From NCBI GenBank assembly GCA_023079485.1, contig CM041090.1, positions 37,598,874 through 37,662,873 on the forward strand: a stretch of 64,000 bases of DNA, read 5' to 3'. The notes under the pieces are model-generated. The model made no database searches, was not told the DNA's origin, and was given only the letters and a program-made list of their open reading frames with translations. Source of the stretch: Archilochus colubris (taxonomy: Eukaryota > Chordata > Aves > Apodiformes > Trochilidae). Made by a program: the position numbers and the translations under genes. Shown here one piece after another: positions 41,184 to 51,900 of this stretch (position 1 is its first letter; each line of letters begins with the position of its first letter).

Positions 41184-41543
41184 CCAGCCCTCGAAGCTGT
41201 CGCTGGGGCCCGCGGAGCGCAGGAGGTCCTGGAAGTGCAAGGTGCAGTTGGCCACGAAGTCATCGTAGCCGATGGGGGTATCGTGGAAGACGGACAGCTC
41301 GATCTGGTGGCCGTCGGTGACCGTGGCGGAGAACTCCTCGTTGTAAGTGGGCTTGTTGGTCTTCTGCTTGGTGCTGGTCTGCCCAACGCGAACCTGGTCC
41401 ACGCTGACAGTAACGTAGGGGTCCAAGAGCTGGTAGCCCTTGCGGAACAGCGAGTGCCGAAGGGACCAGCGGGTGGGCTGCAGGCCCACCGCCTCCCCGA
41501 TCCGCACCTTCAGGTACCCGTTGAACTTCATGGCTCCGGACAT
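41184..41543 (-). CDS. PRKCH: PRKCH coding exon 1: protein kinase C eta, C2 domain, residues 1-120
   Basis: Protein kinase C eta is a novel-class, diacylglycerol-activated and calcium-independent Ser/Thr kinase of epithelia and lymphoid cells. This exon encodes 120 residues starting MSGAMKFNGYLKVRIGEAVG, nearly identical to the mammalian PKC eta N-terminus. They form most of the C2 domain, including the hallmark DPYVTVSVDQ strand (residues 41-50) and the KQKTNKPTYNEEF block (59-71). Residues S27 and S31 (in RWSLRHSLF) match the reported autophosphorylation sites near positions 28 and 32 of human PKC eta. The start is the ATG at 41543 (GCGGCC before it, G at -3). The exon ends TGG|GTGAGT, a consensus donor with GT at 41183-41182, in phase 0. 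Reading on into the intron gives only 17 more codons before a stop. PRKCE, the closest paralogue, is less likely because the N-terminal residues match eta. The rest of the kinase lies on later exons. Confidence 0.97.
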
Positions 41544-41553
41544 GGCCGCTCCC

Positions 41554-41588
41554 CCGGGGAGCCCGGGAGCCCGGGAGCCCGGAGAGCC
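41554..41588. repeat. 8-bp GC-rich tandem repeat directly upstream of the PRKCH start codon
   Basis: About four copies of a GCCCGGGA unit (the outer ones imperfect) lie 11-45 bases upstream of the ATG. On the transcript strand this gives repeated GGG runs separated by CTCCC, with a GGGGG at the end nearest the ATG. It could form a G-quadruplex or a CCCGGG-based hairpin in the leader, between the 13-codon uORF and the main start. Structure formation is inferred. Confidence 0.6.
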
Positions 41589-41638
41589 AGACCCCTCTCC
41601 CGCCGAACCGGGCCAGCTGCCAGCCCCACCGTGCCTCT

Positions 41639-41680
41639 TCAGGGGGCCGGGCGGCGGCGGTGCTCCCGCCCTCGGGCCAT
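41639..41680 (-). promoter_or_regulatory. Upstream ORF of 13 codons in the PRKCH 5' leader
   Basis: The frame reads MARGREHRRRPAP then TGA. It ends 95 bases before the main ATG at 41543 and is in a different frame from it. The uATG has a strong Kozak context (G at -3, G at +4), stronger than the main start (G at -3, T at +4). A ribosome would therefore be expected to translate it often if the leader includes it. The peptide is arginine-rich, and RRRPA has Ala where PKC substrates have Ser/Thr, like a pseudosubstrate. Human PKC eta mRNA is reported to carry inhibitory uORFs, one encoding a pseudosubstrate-like peptide. Orthology to it is my inference. Confidence 0.55.
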
Positions 41681-41888
41681 GCCGGAGCCCCGGAACCGCC
41701 GCGCACCGCCCACCTCCCGCGGCCGCGGGCAGCCGCTCCGCCGCCCAGCCCAACTCGGCCCAGCCCAGTCCCGTTCCGCCGCTGCAATGCCCGGCCCGGG
41801 CCTCTTCTTCCGAGGGGGAGCGGCGCGGTTAGACTCGTCCCGGCACAGCAGAGCGCGACGCGGGACACCTGGGGCGTGGGACGGCGCC

Positions 41889-41949
41889 GGGCGGGGAGGA
41901 GCCGCGAACCCGCGCAGCGAGGGCGGGCCCGGCGTGGGGAGCGGGCGGG
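41889..41949. promoter_or_regulatory. Cluster of three GC boxes (Sp1/KLF-type sites)
   Basis: GGGCGGGG at 41889-41896, GGGCGGG at 41921-41927 and GGGCGGG at 41943-41949 fall within about 60 bases, roughly 345-405 bases upstream of the PRKCH start codon. Such clusters often lie just upstream of transcription starts in CpG-island promoters. This suggests that one start zone could lie between about 41700 and 41880. Use of the sites is inferred. Confidence 0.5.
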
Positions 41950-42015
41950 ACAGGCGCTGGTACGGCCCGACTCGACCCGACCCGGCCCGGCGGTGCCGGG
42001 CGGTGCCCCCAGCCT

Positions 42016-42129
42016 TTAGCGCAGGTGCGGCCCAAAGCCTCGCCGAGACCGTAGGGCAGGCGGCTGCGGAGCGGGGAGGGAAAAACGGCAGTGCCAGGGT
42101 GCAGGGCAGGAACAAGGAGCCCTCTCCAT
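42016..42129 (-). promoter_or_regulatory. Second, more distal candidate uORF (37 codons) upstream of PRKCH
   Basis: The ATG at 42129 opens a 37-codon frame ending at 42016. It is the only other ATG on the gene strand between the TATA-like motif and the main start codon. The peptide begins MERAPCSC and ends GFGPHLR; it is Pro/Arg-rich and I recognise no domain. It belongs to the mRNA only if transcription starts upstream of 42129. Coding function is unproven. Confidence 0.3.
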
Positions 42130-42289
42130 CCTTCTCCTCCCCGAGTCTCCCAAATAATCCCCCAGCTGCTGCGGTCCCTTCCCGCACCTCCGGGGGAAGG
42201 GCTGAGGCTGCACCTGGTCGTACTAGGGGTGCGGGGAAGGTGCAGCTGCGCGGGGAGAGGAGCCCAAGGAGCGCGGCGTTAGCTCAGCT

Positions 42290-42297
42290 CCTTTATA
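42290..42297 (-). promoter_or_regulatory. Candidate TATA box upstream of PRKCH
   Basis: On the minus strand these bases read TATAAAGG, a near-perfect TATA box, at the outer edge of the CpG island and oriented toward PRKCH. If used, transcription would begin near 42260-42270. The 5' leader would then be about 720 bases and would include both upstream ATGs. One 8-base match can arise by chance in AT-containing DNA, so this is only a candidate. A start nearer the GC boxes is equally possible. Confidence 0.35.
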
Positions 42298-44402
42298 CAT
42301 TTCGTTCTCGTACAGCACCGTAACGCTGGAGCAGCGCATTGAGCCAGGAGAAGGTGTGCTGAGAATTTAAAGATGTTGCTTTCGCGATGGAAAAGTTTAT
42401 TGCTACTCTCCTGCCGGTTTGGGATTAATTGCCTATGATTAACAATTTTGGCACTCGGTGAACAGGGGTTGTTTTGGGGGTGGATTTCTTTTTGGGTTTT
42501 CACTGCACTTAATAAAGTCAGAATTTAAATGCTTTTAATTACTTTCCAAAGTTCTCAGCCAAATAGCACAGAGTGAGGAGGGGAACGATGAAATCCTGCT
42601 GATACTGCTTGGCCAGCACTGTCTGCATTACATTGCAATCCCTGCAGCAGAAGATGTGGTCATTTGAAGGTCCCTGCTGCAGCCGGACGGTGCCAAGGCT
42701 GGCTGAGAGCATGCAGCCTCTTTTTGTGTGTGTTTCTTTCATTTTTCTCCTTTTCTTTCACTTTTCCAATCTATTCCTCCCCCTCGGCCCTTCATCTCAC
42801 ACCTTCTACCCATTCCGTAGCAAACTGCCTCTAGTTTCCCACCACCTTTCCTCCCTGCACTTTTTTCTCCTTTTAGAGATGCTCCACATTTTGCAGGAGC
42901 ACCAAGCCAGGGCTCATTCCAGCCTGAGACAGAGCAGGGCTCCTTATTCCTTCCTCAGCAGAGAGCAGGTGGAACAGGTTCAGTAATGTGATGGTTCCTC
43001 ACATGGAAGCAACAGTCTTGCCAGAAAAACTTGTAGACCCTTAAATCTGACTTCTGATAGGTATCCTTGCAAGCCTTTTAAGTTCCTGTGATCTGTCACC
43101 ATTAGCTGCAAAAGAAGAAGTGTATTAAGAATTTTTTGAGGTTGGTTAGGACAGTTCATTCTGGCAAGAAATGCAGGCTTGATCTTAAAAATTGCCAAAC
43201 TGCACAAAATCCAGCCAGCAAAGGGTCCACAACCTTGTTTCCAGGAGTAACCAGCTCCAGCTGTTTTAACAGAATGTATGGCCAAGCAGACACACAGTCC
43301 TGTATTCCTATAAAAGTCTTCAAGATTTAGGTTGGTTTGGGGGTTGTTTTTGTTTTGTTTTGTTGGGTGTTTTTTTGGTTGGGTTGATGTTCTTTCTGAA
43401 ATGCTTTTTAGCACTAACTATGGTCATTCTGGGTAGTTCCACTCCTATTCATAATCTTCATACCTTCTTGGATTCCTCCATCCCACAGCAGTGAGCTGGT
43501 CAGAAATTAACATTTATTTTTACCAGCTGTATATCTGCTACATCTTTAATTTCTTAATTCACCACTGTTTTTATCTCATCATACCATAAACTAAAAAAAC
43601 AAACAAACCCTCATTTACCTTCTCAAGGGCAGTATTATTTGTCATTTTCCACTTCCATCACCTCTGTCTTTCCTAGTCATGAACTATCCCTTAGAAGACC
43701 ATATGAGCCAAGAAAGAAGATGAAGTGACCATGATGGCCAACTCACAGTTCTTAGAAGACTTCACCAGGGCTCTGCAATGGCTGCAGACAAGATTTAAAG
43801 ACATCCTGAACTTAAAGCATGAGCATCAATGTCCACAGGAGGCTGAAGGCTTTACACAGGCTGGAGCACTCACTCTCTAAACTCCAAATCATCATATATA
43901 GGCTTTACTCTCCTTAGAGGCCTTCAAAGAGCTCAGTGCAATAGCAGTGGAGATTGTTGATTAAAAAGGAACAAATTTTGGCTTAGCCCAGCATGTCTGG
44001 TTTGCCTCTAAGTTTCTTGTGCTGGATCTATTTGCCTTAGGGAAGCTGAAACCTCTGTAGGTTCACCCAACAGTGCAGACAAACCTGTCTTAGAAATCTG
44101 AATTTCAGCTTAGATTCACAAGAGCTCTTGGAGGCTGGACACTATAGTCAGAAGACAGACATGAATTGCAATCACAAAGGGCTATAATACTGACAAAATG
44201 TTTCTCTCTCCCTTTTCCTCAGTTTTCTGAGGAAGCAGAGATACAAGCCTTCCCAAGCATCTTACTAAAGGTAGTGACTGGCTCACAGATTTACTAGCAC
44301 TAACAGACAGAAGACCAAAATCTGCTAGTTAAAGGCTTGGGTGGTGCCATTTCCTCTGCTTAATCACACAAAGTGATACTTCACTGCACAGGAGTTTCAC
44401 AC

Positions 44403-44451
44403 ATAAAAGTAATAGAAAAGGGGCTCACATATAAAAGTAATAGAAAAGGGG
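44403..44451 (+). repeat. 28-bp period tandem duplication
   Basis: ATAAAAGTAATAGAAAAGGG plus G occurs at 44403-44423 and again at 44431-44451, separated by CTCACAT. A variant of the spacer precedes the first copy. It is in intergenic DNA. Confidence 0.9.
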
Positions 44452-45099
44452 ACTTAAGGAACTTTTTCTGTACAGTGGTTCATTGGATTCTTATCTGGTC
44501 ATATGATTCTCAGACCTAGGTGTTTAAAAACAAACCAAAACAAACAAAAAGCCCCCAAACCAGCAAGTATTCTGAAACTTATGGAAAAAGCAGGTGAGCT
44601 GTAATAATAAATTTCTGATGAGCAGCAGTATCCGCTGCAACCCAGTTTTCCATTGGAGGAAAAAAATCAATCCTGTGGACTCATATGATGTAAATCTAAT
44701 TAATTTTGTTTATTCACTTGAACCAGTCTGGAACAGATCATCTCCAACAGCATCTGAACACACCCCTATTCTCAACTCTGAGCCAAAGCCCAAATGTTCT
44801 CAAAGAGAACTGGCCAGTGACATGAAGTCAGAACATACCCTGCCTACTCTCCAGACATCCAAGAAGTGGAAAAACATCTCCAGTTCAGTATTTTCTTCCA
44901 AGAACAAAAACATCACTGTGCACAATGACCTTGTAAGGCTGAATGCAGCAGCACCATCTGGTGATGGCTGTATTGAACCTCCTTGCACAGCTCTCAGTGC
45001 CAGGCAGGTCTGCAGGAGCAGGGCTTTTCTCTTCCTCAGCAGGAGCTCAGAGAGCAGGTTCGAGACACGGCAGGTTGATTAATTCTGTCCCTTCAAGTG

Positions 45100-45945
45100 G
45101 TCAGAGAGGTTGAAACCTTCTTAGCCCTTCTTGCCAAGCTGCATGGCTTCCTGAGCAGTTTGCCAATGACACACAGCTGTATGAGAAACTGGGAAGAAGG
45201 AACAGATCCCCTGGTGTTGTGCCTGAGCAGCAGCATGGTGGATGGCATGCACTGGCAACACATACAAAATAAAACACGAGTCAGAATTACAGGTAAATTA
45301 CAGGATGAACAAACAAGTAGAAGGCAGTCTTACTAACCTACCACTCTAGGAGCAGATTTTAGTGTATTGGTGGAGAGCCCTCTGGAAAAAACAGCTCACC
45401 AACTATCAAAAGGACAAATAGATCATTAGTAATTCTTAGAAACAGAACTGAGAGCAAAGGCACTCAGGCACTGTATAAATGATATACCCATAGCATTTAT
45501 ATTGTGGGCAGGATTGCTTCTCCTTCCATCTCAAAAAAAAAAAAAAAACAAAACAGAGTAGAACTAGAAGATGCACAGAAAAAGATGCTGAAGGTGATCA
45601 AAGGCATGAAATATGGTGGTGAAGGGAGAGAGACTGCCTAGCTTAAGATCTGGGAAAGAATGACTGCAGAGGAAAATACAAGTGAGATCTGTACAATCAT
45701 AAACCATATGAGCTGGATGACTGGGAAAGGATTTCTCATTCTTTCCCAGACAAGACCTAAAAGGCACTTGCAGAAATTTTAAGGTAGCAGGCTTAAAACA
45801 TACAGCAGAAAACACCTTTTTCACAGAACACATAATTATCTTATGGAACTCATTGCAAAAAATGGAAGCCAGAAGTATAAATAGCCTCATGAAGGAATAG
45901 ATATTTATGGAGGATAGATTTAGTAGTGGCTACTGACCATGAAAT
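45100..45945 (+). mobile_element. Ancient, decayed CR1-clade LINE: part of RT and 3' end
   Basis: The segment CTGAGCAGTTTGCCAATGAC followed by ACACAGCTGTATG (from about 45152) corresponds to the CR1 reverse-transcriptase FADDT box, here decayed to FANDT. Farther along, CTGTATAAATGATATACCCA (about 45471) and GTAGAACTAGAAGATGCACAG (about 45558) match the post-RT part of old amniote CR1 elements. GGCTTAAAACATACAGCAGA (about 45790), TGGAACTCATTGC (about 45844) and TTTATGGAGGATAG (about 45904) follow in the expected order. Collinearity over about 850 bases supports a single insertion. The sequence has many stops and indels, so it is much older than the three CR1 tails listed above. Boundaries are approximate. 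Confidence 0.72.
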
Positions 45946-48900
45946 AAACCCCAGGAACTTCTTAAACCACAAACTGCCAGATCAACAGAGGAAGGAAAAC
46001 TTTGTGTTTCTCTTATTTCTTAACCTTTTCTGCTTAAACATCTTGTTTCTTACTCCGAAGCCTCAGTTACTGGCCACTCTTTGGAGCAGCATGGCTGAGG
46101 TATGATGAATCCAGGAGGGACCCAGTGTGCCAATTATGTTCCTCTGGGTTGTAATTTCCATATCTAAGTAAGAAAACTGAGGAATGACACCTCTTCAGAC
46201 TGGCTTAGGCACTATTGCCTGCAGGTAAGTGAATGGCCAGGAACAACAATCTGAGTTTACTCTTGCACTCTTCTTTCAGGTCACAGTAACCTAAAGATAA
46301 TTTTATGCAAGTTCTCATTTTTGGGAGTCTATCTGGGAAACTTGCAATTTGGCTCCACAAAAAAAAAAAAAAAAAGCCAAAGAGCTTGGCTAAGCTCTGT
46401 TGCAGGTTTATTATTTAAACCTGGCCTAATCTCACACTACAGCTATACACAAAGTAGAGCCCATTCATGCACGTCTTCTTACCAAAGCATGCATTATTCC
46501 CTTCACCAGTCACCTGTAATTCTGTAATAATTTAGTATTGTCCCCATTTGGCAAGTTAAGGGCAAGTGCTTAAATTGCTCCACTTTAAATTTCTACCAAA
46601 CACTGGTTGCATTCAGAAGTAAGTCTGTAAAGCGATGGAAAGACTTTTGCTTTCACAACTACCATTGCAAAAATGCTACTGACATTTCTTGTAAATGGAA
46701 CTGCTGTTAAATACACTTTAAAAATACAAAAATTAAAAGAGCTGTAGAGGCTAGTGAAGCAGGAACTAACTCTATTTGGTTCCTCTATTAATTTTAGCCT
46801 ATTTATACAACTTCCCTTTTATAGTTCTTTCTGTAAGAGGCTTGTTAAACCTTTAAATAATGACAGCTGCTAAAAACTGAATATCCCATGTGTGGAATCA
46901 TTTGTGGTCTGAAAAAAAAAAAAAAGAAAGAAAGATCAAATTCTTCTCTAATTATAATAATTACAGGATCAATCCAAAGCTCACTGAAGTAGAAAGCAAA
47001 GCTGCCACTGATTTAAGCTCTACAAGTATCAGCCCTCATTCCCTCATTTGTATGTCTGCTGTTGCTCCTGATTTATTCCAGTGCAAACTAGAGGAAGAAA
47101 TTCAGCCTGACATCAGCTTTTCTTAGTTAGCATGCATAGTTACTTTCTGTGAGTAAATTTAAGCTCACCTGATCCTTATTATTTTTTTTTTTTAAACACC
47201 AGATCATTTTATAAAGTGCTGGTATTATAAACTCCAGAATATAGTTTATAAGAGCACTAACTCCTACAAGCCAACCATTAATACAGCTAATGGTCTGTTT
47301 GTTGTGTACAACTGCTCTCATTTGTCTGGGTCCATTAACAAATGCAGTGGTCATTAACTGTTAACAGCAACTCGGTTATTAGATTTTATTACTTGTACAG
47401 GAAACACTGGAGAACAAACTGATTGTTTTGGCTTAGTGAGGTTTATTTCTTTCCAGCAGTCTTGCCTTATTATTTATAATTTAGCTCCTTGCTTATTCCC
47501 AACATGACTGACACACTCAGAAATGGGTTCAAGCCATCAGTGTAGACAGTCAGTTCACATGCCAGCCTCTCCTCCAGCCCCACCTAGCCCAACCAACCTC
47601 TCCTTTAAACCAGAGAGCTCTGAGGCACCAGGTGTCTGCACTGACCTCTGCTTTTCTGATTTTTCTTTATCTTTTTGTTGGGTAGAAGCTCCTGCCACAT
47701 CTCTAAGAACAGGATGTAAGTTGAAGATACATTAATGTGCATCTAGAACGCTGTAAAATCTGCTTCAGTCATGGCACTCTCTCTAATTCACTGAAGTCCA
47801 ATAATCAAGTTTAAAAATATGCTTTGCTTCCTCTTCATTGAGACTGATACATCAGCCAAGGGTGAGCTCTGTCTGCCTGCAAGGACTAAATTATGGACTG
47901 TCTATACATTTAGTCCAGGTAATTGTAGACGTCTCTTCTAGTCTAGTGGGTTGCAAATAAGCTTAGAGCTACAATCTTACAAGCATTTGTTTTTTGAGAG
48001 ATATTACCCAGTATTAGCAAGACCTGAAAGACCTTCCACATTCTGAATGCTGTAGCCACCTGATGCACACCTTACTTGCTCTGCTCTCTTCACCCTGATT
48101 CAGTTCAAAACAATGGAAAAACTATGGCAGTGTCAAATTGTCATGAAGGACCAGTACTGGCTTCTCATGAAAGTGGCTTTCATCAGGCAGTCTGAGCAGT
48201 TTCCTTCAGCCTGCAGTGCCATGATACACAAATGAGGGAGGAGACACCCAGAAATGTGTTGTTAGTGCTCTTTGGAAACAGGATCTTCCAGACTCTTAAC
48301 TAATCAGTGTTAGACCTGACTGGTGTTGCAAGACAACTATCAGTACTTCAGAGGTGGAAATGGGAGATGAGTGTGGTTTACCCTCTGCCAGGATGGGTAT
48401 AACTAATGTGACTGAAATAGCTCAATTTCTGAGCTACTGGAATTTTTCTACTGCACTGCAGTAGAAAGATCTGAACAGAAGAATTATAGCTGTAAGTTCT
48501 TCTCTCCTCCTGCAAAGGCACAAGAGTACACTTGGTATAAATTCTCCTACCTGTTCACTACAGGCTGTTACTTACCTGTTCACTTAATGAGAAAGATGGG
48601 GCCACAACCAGCCCAGTGGTGCAGTGCATCAGTGGCACATGTGATGCTGATGGGTGCTTCACTGTCTGGAGAGGCCACACTCCCCTAAATAAAGTGATTC
48701 ACAGCGTGGTATCTGAACATATTGCATGGGAGATGCCCCACCAATGTCATTTGGCTTGTGAAACAGGGCCTTATCATGGTTTGATTGCGCACAGAGTGGT
48801 CAGAGGGTTGTCATGGAGTGCAAATTTGGCCACATTACGTCAGCCCAGTGTGATCTGCAAACCTGTTCAGATGCAGCCAATGGATCCAACCAGCATCAAG

Positions 48901-51900
48901 AGGAAGAAGGTGAGAGATTTTGGTAAGGACAGGCTCAAGTGTGCTCGTTCGTATGATCAGCACATGTTATTTAAAAGTGCCTCTATTATCCCTGGGGCAG
49001 AGTTTAAAGCTTCTTCTGTATGCCCATACCTGTGTCTCATGTGGTGCTTGCATGGGGATGTGTAGTGTTCTGCTGCTGGGGACTGAATGGCATGAGTCAG
49101 TTTGTCTGCTCCTGCCTATAAACAAAGGACTTCTGATACAACTTCTATCAGCTTCTGATAACAACATCCTTTCTACTCTCTTTCCCAAGGTAGCACGTGC
49201 TAACATATTGTGCAACAAAACCAGCTGGACAAGAAATTTAAGTCTTTAAGAAGCCCAAGGATGTGCACATTATGCCATTAAGAAGCTGATGTCAGCAGAA
49301 TCTTGCTAGGATGGCCCCAGACCCTCAGGCATGTATGCATTGTCTTTACCTAGAATAAAATGAGCATCTCTGTCTCTTTCAGACCCTGGTACAGCTCAGA
49401 GCATAATAAATTCCAGGGTTTTCCATGAACAGCAGGACTGTTCAAACACACAGGAGTCCCCACGGTCCTTGCTTTACAGAGAGAAAGTTGGTGCCAGAGC
49501 TGGGATCAAGACCCTTGTGACAAAAAGGATGAACACTCTGTTCCATGCTCTTGCATGATATGGTGCCACTGTACCAACCTCTCTCTTGCTTCCTCTCTTT
49601 CTCCCTTGTGCAGAAATGGCTCTTCCTCACAAAGTCACTGTGCACTTCATGCAGCACGTTATTCCTTTATTTTGCTCCCACTGGATCATTTTTCTTCCTC
49701 CAAGGAAGAAGGGTGGGCTGTCAGCTCAGCAAAAGAATAGATCCTGCCACAGCAACTGAAGAGCACATTATGATTTGCCAGTGCAACCACCCAGTGCACA
49801 CCAACAGGATGATCCTTCCATTTGTGAGATACCTTTGTTTATACTCTCCATACTACTCTGATCAGGAGCTGCTGCCTAAGCCAAGCTGATGAGCCCCAGG
49901 TGCATGTGGTAAGGGCTTCACAATCTATAGTCTTATTTTGGATCAAGGAGACCAAATCAGGCACATCTCTGAGGTAAAAGATGCCAAGATATCCTGGAGG
50001 AAAGATAGTTCCTGGAAGCAGGTATGTGCCACAGCCAAATAAAGCTGGTATGCTTCTGGATGAACAGGACAGACTCCCAGCTGCAATAGACTTTGTCCGG
50101 GTGTCTCTGGGACAGGAACTGTCCTGGCTATGGAGAGCAGGGGCTGCATTGCTGAGGAGATTCAAAGCAGCTTGGCAGGCAGCACCAAGGGCTGCCAAGC
50201 TCTGGTCCTGAGAAGACAAAGCAACACCCCTGTTCTCTGGCACTGAGTGAAGAATAATCCCTGTGAGAAACCATCATGAACTGTGCCCATCTGCCTGGTC
50301 CCCATGAAAGAATCTGAAACTGAAACAGGTGAAACAGCAAGTGATGGTAAACAAATTCACAGCAGTGGTTGGCAGAGGTCTCTGTAAGAACTAGCACTTG
50401 AGATGTTCCCCAGAAATGTTTATCTAATATGAATTTCATTCTTTAAATAGGATGTTGTTCCTTTCCTGGGTCACTTAACTCTATATTTTTTATACGTCCT
50501 CAAAAGACTGAACTATGATGTGTGCTAAAATAGGAGATATTTTTTAACATTAAGCAGGCTAAGAAGGAGAGGAAAGGAAATTCATTAAAGCTATGGGACT
50601 ATTATGACTATATGTTGCAGATTCATTATATCAGATAATAATGCCCAACTCAGTTGACCTTTTAACACTGCCAAAGCATCAGCAAGCTCTAACTATCAGT
50701 GTAGGCTCAAGCACAGCCCTCTTTCACGTATCACACTGAGAAATTTGAAGACGTCCATGAAGTAACAGGGAGAAACAATGGTCAGGACCTCACTGTCCAT
50801 CCCATTTCTCTGTCAAACTCTGCACACAGGCAGCAAATGGTACCCACATGGATGGTGTTGTTGAGCTGCAACTCACTCTGAATAATAAGTGTGTGTGAGG
50901 GTGTAATATTTCAGGACTGCTGTAAATCTTGGAGTCCCTGCTCCAAAATCTTACAGCTTATAAAACGTTTAGAAACCAGAAGGTGTAGCTACACTGTAGC
51001 CCCCATTTTTACAACACTGCATCAGACAGAAACTCAAGTGCAAAGCTAAGAAACCCAGGTTTTCTTCTCTATCAAAGACCTCTAGATGGAGCTCCCTCTT
51101 TTGTTTTCAATCCAAGCAACAGCTAGTGGAGAATCGTCAGCCAGGAAGCAAATACAATGCTAGTGTAAAGAAAGAAAGCTTAGGCATTTACAGCATCAGA
51201 GCATCCTTTTGTGTGTATGTTGTGCTCCTGGTAGATATTCCAAACTTTTTCACAATCCATCAAGAAACCAGCCAATGTGTTGCCAATGCCCTTGTGTTGC
51301 TTACAAAAGCCCTTCCAGAAGAGTAATGTTTGGTGGTGAAAAGGGAGTCAAAATGGACTGCAGACTGCTGAGGTCTGAATGTAAACAACATGCCAGATGA
51401 TCAGAGACAGATCAGAAATCAGCCAGACTGGTTTATCTCAGCACAGAAGCCCTACAGCTGAGCTCAGTGCTGGATTGGGCCCTTTGAAGAGGAAAGGACT
51501 GCAAAAATTAGGACACCAAGAAAGTCTTTTGCCTCCCATAGCAGGGGCTGTTTCATTTCTGGAGGGCCTGTCCCTTCAATGGACAACAGTAGAAATTTGC
51601 CAGCAGGGCCAGCCAGTCTGAAGGGAACTGACTGTGCAAGTGTCACCTTGAGCCTGTGTGATCCTGTAAGCCCAGAGAACAAGTTTTGAGGATAAGTCAT
51701 GCCAGCACTATGGGCAGACAGGAGGCAAAACCAACAAGAGTTGTGTCCCACTTAGCACTGGAAGATTCCCAGGAGGTCTGAGAACCACCAAGCCCTCATT
51801 TTGGAAGCATTAGGGCAGCATACATCTCCCTTTAAACATCACCTCCAAAACCACCTACACCTGGACCCCTCACACAGGGCAGAGATGGGCAGGGTCCATA

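Larger units (their letters stand above)
41130..42290 (-). promoter_or_regulatory. PRKCH: CpG island containing PRKCH exon 1, 5' leader and probable promoter
   Basis: GC content and CpG density rise sharply here against AT-rich surroundings. For example, the 60 bases from 41641 contain nine CpGs, whereas flanking lines often have none. The island covers the coding part of exon 1, the whole plausible 5' leader and the presumed core promoter. CpG-island promoters of this kind usually have dispersed start sites, so the transcription start cannot be read directly. The island could also fire antisense, away from PRKCH. Many long open frames on both strands here are products of GC-rich composition rather than genes. 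Confidence 0.88.

Noticed and set aside
41544..41753. Apparent 70-residue in-frame N-terminal extension of PKC eta
   Set aside because: The frame is open upstream of the main start, but the apparent first codon at 41753 is TTG, and there is no in-frame ATG before 41543. The composition is low-complexity Gly/Pro/Arg, and known PKC eta starts at the MSGAMKF-type methionine.
41260..41868. 202-codon minus-strand frame overlapping exon 1
   Set aside because: It starts at GTG rather than ATG and is a shifted-frame shadow of the real exon and GC-rich leader.
41235..42323. 362-codon open frame on the plus strand through the CpG island
   Set aside because: It is antisense to PRKCH exon 1 and its leader, Arg/Pro/Gly/Ala-rich as expected from GC-rich composition, and has no recognisable domain. 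CpG islands routinely give such frames.
48616..49065. 149-codon plus-strand frame, considered as a possible processed pseudogene or retroviral remnant
   Set aside because: I could not match the protein to any family in any frame, there is no poly-A tail or target duplication, and the length is within chance. A translated database search would settle it.
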